A stretch of 64,000 bases of DNA, from NCBI RefSeq assembly GCF_900496995.4, contig NC_044004.1, forward strand, positions 6,138,001 to 6,202,000. Reading direction: 5' to 3'. Position numbers and translations under genes: made by a program. Shown here in pieces: positions 38,425-49,379 of the stretch (its first letter is position 1; each line of letters opens with the position of its first letter). This DNA is from Aquila chrysaetos chrysaetos (taxonomy: Eukaryota; Chordata; Aves; Accipitriformes; Accipitridae). The notes beneath the pieces were generated by a model, which ran no database searches, was not told where the DNA came from, and saw only the letters and a program-made list of their open reading frames with translations.

Positions 38425-39876
38425 TGCTGTTTCCAAAGCATCTTCATTATAAATTCAAGCTCCACAGGCTCAGCCACAGTTACCGATAATATGCTGTATG
38501 AGAAATATGTTGACTATGATACCTCTTGCTCATAGCTAAGATTTTTCCTTCAAAATGTTTCTTTTGGAACTGCATTGTATCAATGTCTATTGATGCTATT
38601 TCTGAGCCACAGTGGTAAAACCTTCCCTTTTGTAGTCAGCAGAAATTATGATTTCTGTTTCTCTTCACTCTTCCATGTCAGTGATAAGTCAATGGCAAAT
38701 AACACATTGAAGTACCATGGTATATATACAGGTTCTCCTCAGAGTGTTAATCAAAACTCTGAAGTCTCTATCCTCGCATTCATGTGCAAATGAAGTCTGT
38801 GCCTCAAGAGCACGCTGGGAGAAGCTGTGAGGGCTTTCAGCATCAGCACAGTTCTTTCCTACCCTGCCTTCAGCCTTCCTCAAATCCATCTCTTGTGCTT
38901 TAAAAAAAGAAAAAATCACTCTGCCTTGCTCAGCTTCACCCCAGTTTTGTTCCCTCTCTTCCTTTGCACTCCCCATGTTGCTGCAACACCAGGAGACCAG
39001 TTGCATCACTGTCTGGTCAAATGAGTCACCAGGGCAAGGTAGCGTATGACCGCTGAAATGAGGCTTCCCAGCAGCTTGCAAGATTTGGCTCTTTTGCTCA
39101 CTACTTAGAGGTCAATAGAAATTTTGGTGCTGTAGCTTCATGCAAGCCCAGCTGAAGGGACCATGCAAGATGCGCTTGGCTCGCATGGGTTTCTCTCAGA
39201 CAGCACCTAGGCTTGCCTTCAGCAGCAACATCTGTGCATGCACTGAGGTTCCTGGGCCAAATAGCTCGTGTCGGTGGTACCCATGATGCAGAGGCCTCAT
39301 GGCCCCTTGGGCAGGCACCTGTTGCACATTTATTGCATGTAGCAGTCAAACTTGAATGTACGTCAGCAATTCCTTCACACATGAGCTCCTTCCCTGCTCC
39401 ATGCTGTCATGCTCAGGGTGGAAGAGGATGCCTGGGAAACCAATGTGAAATCAAGACCATGATAGTGGGGTTGCATCCTACAAAGCAACATCAGACATAA
39501 AGCCTACCCCTTCAGGTTTATATAAAGTCTGGGGTTTAGGACCCTCTGTCAATGGTCAGCAGTTAGCGCTCCTGGCATTTGTGTCTGTTTAAGCACTTAC
39601 AGATCTGTGATGGTTTTTGAAAACTCTCAGGATGAGTGTCTGTTCCCTGCTAAGTTATTTTATGTCACTCCGTGAGGTTATCTGCACTCACAGCCTAAGC
39701 AAGCAGGTACTACGTACTTGTTTCCTTACAATTGCCCTCAAAATGAGAGGGTTGTATGGAAGGGGCTTTGTTTTAAGAAAAACCTCTCTCAAATCCTGGG
39801 CGAGAAGGTGATGCCAGCTGCTTTGCCGCCTGCCTTCTGGTTTGTTCACATCTCTTTTTATCCTTCTTTTTTCTAG

Positions 39877-40046
39877 CTTGGCAAATGAAGAAATCAGACC
39901 GCACGCCCCAGCCGCGCTAGTTCACGAGTGCTGGTGTGCCGACCCGAGCGCTGTGCCTGTGGTGAACGTGGTGTGCCGCCCAGCCTGAGCAGAGCCGGCG
40001 CGCTGCCTGCCACACAGCTGCAAACGGGGAGCTCGCCGGGTGCAGG
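39877..40046 (+). other. Exon-like GC-rich patch
   Basis: A 170-base CpG-rich block sits in AT-rich flanks. It is preceded by a strong polypyrimidine tract ending TTCTTTTTTCTAG (acceptor at 39875-39876) and followed by CAGG|GTACGT (donor at 40047). All three forward frames contain a stop; the longest open one runs 36 codons before TGA. It could be a noncoding or terminal-type exon of an unseen transcript, or a chance combination. Confidence 0.22.
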
Positions 40047-43000
40047 GTACGTACGCCAGTGCACAGCTTGCCTTTAATCTTTCCGCTCTGCACTCGAAAC
40101 AGCAAGACGCACGAGTTGGTGGAGAAAAGGAGATTGAGACAACATCTGCCAGCTGGTGTCCATCTCGACCTCCACCATGTAGCCTTGTCCGCTCTCCAAC
40201 GCTCATCTCATAGCTACGTCGTCTTTCATTATGATCTTACTGCTCCATGTTAGTCCTGGCAACTAACTGGGTTAAGATTATCGGTCAGGTTTATGAACAA
40301 GCATGAAGGGAGCGAGGACAGACATACCACCACTGTTGTGGCAGGACTTGGTGGATGTGCTGTTGAGGCAAATAAGTCTTTGGTTTTTTTCTTTTTTTAG
40401 CAATGTTTTATAGAGTATTCTGATGCTATTTGTTTAGGCAAACATAGGCAAGCAGGCATCTTTGTAGCATTACTACAATGTTTGCTAATGGAGAGCAAGG
40501 ATAATGCAATGGGAGCCCCCCAGTGAGATGGATTTGTAGTGTTTATGCTTCAGAATATGCTCATGTGGCATTTGACAAATACAAGAGACTTCAGAGGAGA
40601 TCAGCAAATGGAAGCCTAAGCCAGTGTTGCCTAAGCAGTCTTGCAACTTAATAAATAAGCATCTATATCCCCTTGTAGGCACCTCAAAAAGGTGTTTAGT
40701 TTTGAGAACAGCTGACTACCTGCTGCTCAGTAGCACTAAAAATCAAAGACGATCCAATGAACTGTCTAAGAAGAGATTTGGGTGCCTTGTGTTAGGCCTC
40801 CAGGTTTGAAACTTCTGGCCTTTAATCAATTTAAGGGTGGCTGTGGAAATGCTGCAGTCATTAAACTATCTAATGGTACTTACTGTTTGTTTACTTCCCG
40901 AGGAAATCTGTAAAGGTCAGTGTCTACCCTCTCTCCCTTGGGAGTGCTTGCTGCATAAGCCATGGGGATTTGTCTCTCTCTCCCCACTGTATGACACTTG
41001 GCTCTGACAATGAGGTGAGTCTGTCTTTGCTGCTTTCCTCTGTCCCCAGTAATGCCTGATGATATATGGGTCTCTGAAAATACTTATGTCAGTATACACA
41101 GCCAAAACACATTTGTCTTAGAAGATACACTGAGTGCAGAGAATATTGCTATGCAAGCCTGTCTGTGTCCTTTGAATGCATTTGGAAGGATGATACTAGA
41201 ATAATTTGCTGGAATTGCATGAATAAGCTAAATAAAGCTTTCTATTAAAGTACTGACTGCATGTTGCCAAAGATAGGGAATTTTTACTCCCATTTTCCTT
41301 TCTTGCTGTGCTGGTATCAGCCAGGACCTTCATTATCATACCGGACAAGCCTTCATCTGTTGGAGGAGTGGAAAGGGGGATACATGTACAATGCAGGTGG
41401 CTCCAGCCATGACTTTTATCCCTGCACTGTTGGTGACCATGCATGGACCGGTGCAACCTCCATGGGCATACAGGGGACAGAGCCCATGTGGCCAAACGAG
41501 GTGGGAGGGCCAGGCCTGTAAATCTGTGTCCAGCTGCACAAAGTAGTTATCAGGAGACAAAATAGGTCATGGGTTTGCTGGCCAATTGTGTGCTCTTGTC
41601 CCAGGACCAATATGAGTAACATACCTCAGTTTGATTGAGGGAGAAGTCACTCTGTGCACACCCTGTGGTACAAGCGTGGAGAGGGCAGTTTCCACAGCGC
41701 AGCCGATGTGCTGTAGATTCACACCATCGCTCACCTCGTAGGTACATGCCCTACAGCTGCTTCCTGCTCTCGGATCAGGTCAAATGGCATATCCACCTTC
41801 ACTTGTGCAGATATCACCAACTTCCTGTTCCTCTCGATGGAATAAAGCCTTGCATTACTTCTAGAGATGCTGGGAAGAAAGGGAAACGTAGTTGAAAGTT
41901 TATTTTTTACCCCGATATCTTCTAGCCTGCACTATTCCAAGTAACCTTGTGTCTTTCCGTTCTCTTTCCAGATACCTGTGACTCTCATCCACTGGTGAAA
42001 ATGCTAAGAACAGCTGGAGGGACAAGGACATTTTGATTGCCCCATGCTGTAGACCACCTAATTCTTAATTACACTGTCTTGTGTAAGCTTTGCCAAACTC
42101 AACAGTCATGCCAATGCTGGATCTCTCTCAAAATTGGAAATTGTTTCTATTGTGTTTCATTTTTCAAGAAAATGAGTGAACCCATAAGAATTCCCTCCAT
42201 TTCCCTCTGCGGGATGTAACTTCAGTCTTTTCACCACTCCTAAGAGTAAACTAACTCCCTGCTGAGTTATTCATGACCCCTTCTCAGCTAGGCTGATGTA
42301 TATCTGATCGCTTCCTGAGCCTGCTGTGAGGAATAAATCAAGCGTCTCCCTTCACGCTTGAGTGCTGGCACATCACAGAATTTCTCTGGGACTCTACAAA
42401 GCTGAAGAAAAATCAACACAAGCCAGAATCTGTCCCATATCCCAGATGAGCGACTCAGCTTTTTGGCTCTCAAACCAACTCTCCTCATTGTGCCTCTGAG
42501 CCCTGATGCTCTTCTTTATTCTGCCTCCTAAAACTCAGTTTTTCCATCCTGCCCATACATAATAAATTGTGATGAGCCAGGATATAGCATGCTGCAGTAC
42601 ATCACCATCTGATTGTATCACTGTCCCTGGGGCTTTCTCGCTCTTCCCTTCTTACTGCTCTGCTATACTGGGTCGTGTCTACAGTAAATTTACAGAGTGT
42701 AAGTAGATGGGGCTAGTATCCAGCTTCTCTGTGAATCGCCTGGTGTGCTCTGGGGTGGAGTAACACTCCTGGGAGCAAAAAGAACTGGGGGACAGCTTGC
42801 CTCACCACTATGCAAGGCTGATGGGAGTAAAATGTTTGTTCTCAACCATTAAAGGTATCTTACAGAGGGGTCATAACCTGAGCACTGCAGCAGACTGTCC
42901 AGTGCTGCATCGAGATCGAACCCTCCAGGGTATCAATCTGCCTGCTACTACTTTTGCTTTTATAGAATTCCTTTGATGCGCAGTGGCTTACAAAATGCAT

Positions 43001-45451
43001 GAGGTTTGAAAGACATCAGCACCGAGAGGTTTTAAGCCAGATGAATCCCCTCTCTGTGAATATGCAGGCACCTTGTAGGTGCTGGGTGAAGGAGGAGAGC
43101 TTTGCAATGTTGTGCTCAAAGCCAGGAGTCCTGAAGGATGATTTTGAGTGACAGTTGTGCTCAAGAAGCAAGAATACTGGTGTTAAGGAAGGTGGAAAGC
43201 ACCTGGTAGAGGAAGGGGATAAAAGTTAGAGGTGGGAAAGAGGGAATAGAGAGGGAAAGAGTAGAAAAAGGAGAGCTGTGGCCAAACCTTGAGTCTGAAA
43301 GGCAAAGTTCACGCTGGAGAGTGACATTGGTCAAATGCTGATGATGGGTTTGGGGAGGCAGCTGCGACAGAGAGCTCAGACAGACAGACAGGCATATGCC
43401 AGCCTGGCCCTGCCTGAGGAGTTAGGAAATTAACCTTGACAGTGTTCAGGGCTTCAGAGGAAGAAATCCCTGAAAAAAATTCCAAGCTTTTTTGAACGTT
43501 TTCATGAAAATACAATGATGCTAACCTGTTTGGGGCTGGGAGATCAAAGCCTGAGCTTTTTCTGAGCAACACACTCAAGTACAAGCCTAGCCAGGGGAAA
43601 ACCCAGGCTCAAATTCCTTCTGCATTTGATTTGAGCCAATGTGGGATGTATAGGTTCAGGGTAGATGTTAGGTCTTTACCCCAGGACTGGCTCTGCAGGT
43701 GGCCCCATGCAGCCACGATCGAGATATCTCCATGTAGCCCCTCGCCTTTGCTTCGGAGGAGATGGAGACTCTCCGTGTCTGCTCATATGGAGTGAGGACG
43801 TGCAGTGGCACCTCCACGTGGCTGCAGAGCACATCCCAAAACTGGCAGGATTCTCTGCAGCAGGTACCAAAGAGAAATAATAGAGTATCCCTGAAGTTCC
43901 ATGAGACATATCCAGAGATAAGCAAATCCTCTGGAGGACAGGCTCCTTGGGTTAAATTATGTGTTTCGTACCTTCCTGTCCCTTGTGGGCTCTTCTTAGA
44001 CTCTCCAGAGGACCCCAGCATTTCTGCTGTCACCACCGAGGGTTATTTTTACAGCACTTCTTCCACTTGAGTCAAAATTCCACACGTTAGCCCCTAGTTT
44101 TTCAAAAGTTAATCTGAATTACTACCACCAGGACTAGACCAGTGGGGCCAATGACCTGCTCACATTGATCTTCTCAGCCTAAAGCGGAGGCAGCCAGGCT
44201 GGGCTAGCTCTGAAAACCACCTCTTTGATCTACCTAGTTGGAACCGAGGAGGGCTGGTGCGTTGCAGATGGGTTGGGGGTTTCCGCAGGCCACAACTTGC
44301 ATGGTCTGCACAGGCAGACTCCCTGCCGCTCCAGAGCACAGAGGACAGGGATATAAACGGAATAAATCCAATAGTGTTACACATTTGGCTCAGAAAAGCA
44401 GGCAAGTTTGGGTAAAATCTTTTATGAAACAACTGGAAAAGCAGACAAAACCTCTGGCTCAAGGTCCTGCCCCCAGCTGCACCCAAAGTCTTCGCAGCCA
44501 CAGCGATACTGCTGTTGCCATGAAAACAGCCCTCCTCGGTTCGTGGTGATAAACAAGTGACACAAAAAAGCGGGGAAAATGTCATAGTTTTGCAAACCTT
44601 CCAAACCTATATGCACGCGTGTGCTGGCTCTGCAGAGGGCAGCAGCTCATTGCAGCTGCAGAGGATGCTGCTGCCGCATCCAGCAGCCGTGCAGGGGTCT
44701 GCATTCAGCTAAAACCTGCGTGTAGATGTAGGAACTCCTTTCCCTACGGCTATACCACCATCCCGGGGCCAACCCCTGCTGTGCCACACTGTCCCAGTGC
44801 AAGTTTGGGACTGCAGAGTGGATAATGTGAATTTTCTGTGGTTCCTTTTTCCCCCTCCAGGCTCCCAAAACAGGTTAGAGGGGTAAAGGCTTTGTATAAA
44901 AGGGTAATTATTCACAGGGAAATGAATTCTCCTGAAACATGTAAGGTGTTAGCAAGTAAGAAAGGTGCTTTAACCAAAATAACCTTGTGTTTTCTTGAGG
45001 CTTTGTTATGGGTAATATGAAGGGAGCAGCAGAGCATAGAGGGCACCAGGCACCAGCCCTTTCCCAGGTGGGTGGGAGGGCTGGGGGGAGAGTTCAACCT
45101 CCCATCCCAAGGGTGAAGGGGGTGTTTTCGTGGTGCTTGCAGGGGGAAAAAGGATTTCTGTGGTTTTAGACAGTGATTTATTTATTCACATTTTCATGAG
45201 CTCAGTTATAATGTGTGCTTCCTAAGGAGAAGTGTCTTTATCAAACCCATATATTGAAGTTTCACTTTTCTTTAAAAAAAGTATGCTGTGGCAATATGCC
45301 GTTTCTTTGTGCTTCCCAGCCTGGTGATTGTGAAAAGTGGGGTTTTAAACTCATTTCTCGAGCTAGCCCAGCAGTTCCTACTGGGTTAAAGGCCAGTTCT
45401 TTAATCTTTTTATTTCAGCCTGGATTGCAAAGGGCCTTTTGTCTGCATAAT

Positions 45452-45468
45452 CCCCCCCCCCCCCCCCC
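45452..45468. repeat. Poly-C tract
   Basis: Seventeen consecutive C residues (G on the minus strand) lie about 0.4 kb downstream of the retroviral 3' LTR. Length is likely polymorphic and prone to sequencing error. Confidence 0.9.
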
Positions 45469-45856
45469 GCCATTCTCAGAGCGAGCAGCGCCTCTGAGAT
45501 GAGATCAGACATGTGGGCTGCAAATGAGGTGGTAATCTAGTTTTTGCAATTGCCAATGTTTTTAAATTGTTTGAGACCCCCTATGTATATTCCTTCTGGA
45601 TTCAGAGGCAGGGAGGTGAGGCAGGTGGGGAGAGGCAGAATGGAAGAGGGGAGCGGGTTTGTGCACCAGCTCAGAGCCCCGCTCTTCAGCCCAAGGCAGA
45701 AATCTTTGTGTTTCAGTGAATATTCTGCAGACAAAAAGCAAGTGAGGGATTTTGACTTATAAAAGGGAAAAAAACCCACATCTTTTCTTTTTACCAGAAT
45801 TTCACTTTACCAGTGTAGTCAAAGTTACAAGCCTGGGTAGTGAGCAGCTGAGCAGG

Positions 45857-46317
45857 TGGCAATTGAATAGACAGTCCGTCCTCTAACAGAAAAATTTTAT
45901 TGAGTACATGCACAACTAGGCAAAGCAAAGCGGTGATGTCCAAGTTCTGAAAACAAGATCTCACCAGTCCGTTGGCCAGGCGTCCTGGGAGTCTTGGGAA
46001 CCTGGAGATAGTTGCTGCAAAGGTCCATGTGGATTCAGCTCCTTTAAGTCCAAGGTGATTACAGGGTTTTTCATTCTGCTCATCTTTTATCATCTTTCCA
46101 AGTCTTTGAGGCTGGTAACACCTCTGCCATCTTCAGTGGGTGCTTTTCCATGCTCAGGCGTTAATGTTCTCTTCTCTTTCCTTCCAAAGACATTGTCCTT
46201 GGCTTTCCTTAGCCCCTTCACCTCTGCTTAAGGAGTCTTAAATCACACAGGAGCAACTTCTTCACATTAGCATTTGGGGATGGGAGGTTCAAAGAAAACT
46301 TACTTATGCTAACTCTT
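45857..46317 (-). repeat. 3' LTR of the retroviral locus
   Basis: About 460 bases align with the 5' LTR and the solo LTR at 34.5 kb. Shared blocks include AGGCAAAGCAAAGC (45913-45926), AAGATCTCACCA and CTGGAGATAGTTGCTGCA. It starts with TG after the inferred U5 end and runs to the CTTATGCTAACTCTTGC block, where a CR1 fragment begins. It keeps AATAAA but has no TATA box where the 5' LTR has one. Confidence 0.82.
45896..45901 (-). terminator. AATAAA polyadenylation signal in the 3' LTR
   Basis: The minus strand reads CTCAATAAAATTTTTC. It lies in the R/U5-like part of the 3' LTR, as expected for the transcript end. The corresponding segment is not recognisable in the 5' LTR, so premature polyadenylation would not occur there. 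Confidence 0.7.
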
Positions 46318-46513
46318 GCTTTTTTACTATGAGGATGATCAAATACTGGAACAGGTTTGCCCAGAGAGGTTGTGGAGTCTCCATCTGTGGAGATCGTCAA
46401 AGCCCAGCTGGAGACAGTCCTGGGCAATCTGCTCTAGGTGACCCTGCTTAAGCAGGCGGGGTTGGACTAGATGATCTCAAGAGGTCCCTTCCAACTTCAA
46501 CCATTCTGTGATT
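46318..46513 (+). mobile_element. CR1 3'-end fragment inserted between env and 3' LTR
   Basis: The plus strand shows a CR1 3' terminus: CAGGTTTGCCCAGAGAGGTT, GGTTGGACTAGATGATCTCA, AGAGGTCCCTTCCAACTTCA and ACCATTCTGTGATTC. It is antisense to the retrovirus and truncated at its 5' end exactly where LTR homology stops. A CR1 nested inside the proviral 3' region means the provirus was already there when this CR1 inserted. Confidence 0.93.
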
Positions 46514-46708
46514 CATGCCAAGCGCAGGCTGCTTGGCCTGCCCTCTCCTCCCGGATGGCCCTCTTCTAACAGAGAAGGCCATCTCTCACATCAAGGTCTG
46601 GTATGGCATGTGTCCCCACCGCTCAACGCCTACTGGGTTGCAGCCAACAGCGGAGCTAAAAGTTCTTCTTGGTGGCAAACACAGAGGCCAACCCAGTCTT
46701 GCCCTTGA

Positions 46709-49333
46709 CTATGGTAGGAGTTTCTTGGCCAGCCGCAGTCCTTCCACCTGCTTGTCAATGTAGGTCTTTACCTGCCTCATCCAGTAACAAGTCGCTACCA
46801 TGGCAAAGCACACGCAGATTTGCATTAGCACTATAACTACAACGGGGTGCAGCAGCATGTTGAAGATGCCGGTGGCCGTGGGGGACCAGCCAAAGAAAAT
46901 TTCCCACCAGTGGTGTTCTCCCACCCTCTTAATTCGTTCCATTACCTGCTTTATAACATTGCCATCATGATGTACAGTTATTAGGATCTTTTTAGCTTCT
47001 GTCCTGGCATTTTCTAACAGCTGCTGTAAATTCGCATGCTCTAACATTTCTTTTACAAGTGACAAATCCATACCGATGGGGGTCGGGGTTATACTACGAT
47101 ACAAGGTATAGTTTCTGATTAGCAACTGGCTAGTAAACACAGGCGGTTTATACACAAAATCACAGCCTCTAATAGTAGCTACATTGCAAGCACACATATT
47201 TGAATCATTAAACACGGTCTGATTATAAACTTCATTAATTTGCACGTGTTTACACCTCGTTCTAAAACACACGCACCCTTTCCCTACGTACACTAACACG
47301 GTTTTATCACTGCTCTGGGGGTTGATCTCAAAGTGACACACCCCTTCTTTGGTGTCAAAGCAAACATCACTCGCCTTAAGGGCATCATCTTCGCATATGA
47401 ATCCCAGCCCCCTTTCCAAAATGCAGGCTTCCAAATCTACCGATTGCCATTTCCCATGAGACACCCTCGCCCACATGCGGTGGTCCAAGGGGTAGACCAC
47501 AGACCCGTTTGTGTTAACGCCCAGGGCCACGATGGGGTAGACCTTTTCGATGCGAGCCTCTGCCACAGTAAGAACGTGGGCGATGACTGCGTTGAGGACC
47601 TGGTCGTGGGTGAAGTTGACAAGCCTCCACCAGGCTTGGAGCTGCCGCTCCTTCTCTGTGGCCGCATCCCACACAATCTTTCGGATCTCAGTGGGGAGGA
47701 TGCCGTTGTCACCATCTCTCAGGATACCTGCAACAACACTCTGCACCCACATCTGGGCCTGGATGCAACTAAGAGCAAGAGAGACGTTACTTTGTTCGAT
47801 GCCCAGTGCTCGCAACAGCACCTGATGGTCTTTCTCACTTATTTGTTCCCAGGTGGGCAACACCTCTGACACGAGCCACTGCCCCATCCCAAGGCTGGCC
47901 AGGGATGAATTTAGGGGGTTGAGGAGGCCCTGCACGCCTGAGGTGACAGCCTCCAACTTGTTGGCCAAGACCTCAACATTCATGCTGTTGAGGATCCCCA
48001 GCCCGGCGCCTCCTCCTCCCAGTGCCGTGGCCAGCAGGTCTCTTCTGGCCCGGGTGCCCTGGATGGAGCGGCTGTGGAGCCATGCCTGCCAGCCAGTGTT
48101 GAGGGTGGATAGGAAGGGGGTACAGTGGGGTCTGACAGATGAGATGTTAACGGTGGACAGGGACAACACCACCTTCTTCAGTGATCGGACAGGCCCGGTC
48201 AACAGCTCTTGGATGTGATTTTGCTTGACTACATAAGGGCCTATTTTGGAAACAAAAGGGTGCAAGACAGAAATGATAGTAAACTCTTTTTTAAACCCTT
48301 CAGGGCCTCCGATCCACCACTTTCCTCCAAGCTCGGGGGACATTTTGACGCTCAGGTTTCCTTGACACCATACCTGGAGGTTTATGACCAGGTGTGGACA
48401 GTCTCCGTAGTCCTGATTATACCATGAAGCCTCCGCACCTAATTCAGATCTATGAAACGTTTTGCTCTCCTGGAGGCAGTTTACTGGCACGACCCACTTG
48501 CAGCCGTTAGGGGCAGCAATAGTCACGGTGGTACCATTGATTTGCATCGGATCAGTTATACTTTCCTGGGAGTATTTAATTTCCAACTTTACCTGGTTGC
48601 CAACTTCAGCGTATTGGGCTGCATGCCAGGCCAAAAAATGGCACTTCGCGATCTTAACAGCAGCAAAGGAGCTCATCGCGGTGTTAATCTTGAATTTAAA
48701 GGACAGCCCCATGCTGTTGTGGGCCCAGAGGCAGACCACAAAGACTGGCTGGACCAAGGTAAAATTGCACCAACAGTCCAATTTTTCTATGGCACAGGTT
48801 TTTCTCTGATTCTTTTTAGTTTTTACTTCAGTTACAGAGATTTGAGTTACCCGTTGGTAAGTGGATCCATTAATTACCCTGCACCCTACCTTTATTTCTT
48901 GTCCCACCTTCCCCAGCAGCTGCGGGAGTCTGTTTGTGCTATCCCAGTTCCACTCATTTTCCAAGTACACCTCTGTCCCATGCATAACCACCGTTGACAA
49001 ATTTAAGCCTTTGTTAGAATTTAAACCCATGCTTCCCGTATATTTTATGTGAGCTTGAGACCAGGGCCAATCGGTCTCAATTTTTGTGTACCTCCTAACC
49101 CTGTGCTGGGCTGTGGCCCATGTTTTGGGGTGCCTTTCTAAGTGGGAACGACTGACTCTTTGTCTGAGATGCTGATGGATTGGTTGGGCATGTTGGGTGC
49201 TCAGCGCTATGCACATACCAGAAAGCAAAGCAAATCCTGCAACCAGAAATTTGAAAGCATTTTCCCCGCAGCGCAAACAGGGCTGATGATGCCGCGAAGT
49301 TCGCCCTTCCCGCCGGTCACAATTGCCTTCCAT
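46709..49333 (-). CDS. env: Retroviral envelope glycoprotein, full length (874 aa)
   Basis: The ATG at 49333-49331 follows the pol stop by 46 bases, and the stop is TAG at 46711-46709. Order by residue: short basic N-terminus, hydrophobic signal segment (about 27-45), surface subunit to 431 with many Cys and Asn-linked sequons, RARR furin-type site (428-431), hydrophobic glycine-rich fusion-peptide-like stretch (432-450), ectodomain of the transmembrane subunit, membrane anchor (about 826-849), and a 25-residue cytoplasmic tail. I do not see the CX6CC pattern of typical gammaretroviral TM. The fusion-peptide region resembles, from memory, fish and sauropsid captured envelopes. It would be expressed from a spliced mRNA; a good acceptor lies 10 bases upstream of the ATG. 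The frame is intact, and its base composition is more AT-rich than that of pol. Confidence 0.93.
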   Translation of the reverse strand: MEGNCDRREGRTSRHHQPCLRCGENAFKFLVAGFALLSGMCIALSTQHAQPIHQHLRQRVSRSHLERHPKTWATAQHRVRRYTKIETDWPWSQAHIKYTGSMGLNSNKGLNLSTVVMHGTEVYLENEWNWDSTNRLPQLLGKVGQEIKVGCRVINGSTYQRVTQISVTEVKTKKNQRKTCAIEKLDCWCNFTLVQPVFVVCLWAHNSMGLSFKFKINTAMSSFAAVKIAKCHFLAWHAAQYAEVGNQVKLEIKYSQESITDPMQINGTTVTIAAPNGCKWVVPVNCLQESKTFHRSELGAEASWYNQDYGDCPHLVINLQVWCQGNLSVKMSPELGGKWWIGGPEGFKKEFTIISVLHPFVSKIGPYVVKQNHIQELLTGPVRSLKKVVLSLSTVNISSVRPHCTPFLSTLNTGWQAWLHSRSIQGTRARRDLLATALGGGGAGLGILNSMNVEVLANKLEAVTSGVQGLLNPLNSSLASLGMGQWLVSEVLPTWEQISEKDHQVLLRALGIEQSNVSLALSCIQAQMWVQSVVAGILRDGDNGILPTEIRKIVWDAATEKERQLQAWWRLVNFTHDQVLNAVIAHVLTVAEARIEKVYPIVALGVNTNGSVVYPLDHRMWARVSHGKWQSVDLEACILERGLGFICEDDALKASDVCFDTKEGVCHFEINPQSSDKTVLVYVGKGCVCFRTRCKHVQINEVYNQTVFNDSNMCACNVATIRGCDFVYKPPVFTSQLLIRNYTLYRSITPTPIGMDLSLVKEMLEHANLQQLLENARTEAKKILITVHHDGNVIKQVMERIKRVGEHHWWEIFFGWSPTATGIFNMLLHPVVVIVLMQICVCFAMVATCYWMRQVKTYIDKQVEGLRLAKKLLP

Positions 49334-49343
49334 TTTCCTTTAT

Positions 49344-49345
49344 CT
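49344..49345 (-). promoter_or_regulatory. Candidate splice acceptor for env mRNA
   Basis: The minus strand reads TTGCTTATGTTTTGCAG immediately before the exon, with the env ATG 10 bases downstream and the pol stop codon 34 bases upstream. The pyrimidine tract and location suit a subgenomic env transcript. No RNA evidence is available here. Confidence 0.5.
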
Positions 49346-49379
49346 GCAAAACATAAGCAAGACGGGCTTTCCAGCCCCG

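Larger units (their letters stand above)
33475..45856. other. Gene-poor interval between ZMAT1 and the retroviral locus
   Basis: Apart from the solo LTR, an exon-like patch, a 26-base tandem duplication and homopolymer tracts, I see no supported gene. Open frames up to 141 codons (44160-44585 minus) have no recognisable domain and no conserved splice frame. A purine-rich run occurs at about 43200-43280. Regulatory elements for CD8B or SMYD1 could lie here but cannot be read from sequence alone. Confidence 0.55.

Noticed and set aside
44160-44585. 141-codon minus-strand frame
   Set aside because: No domain, no splice context, no compositional sign of coding.
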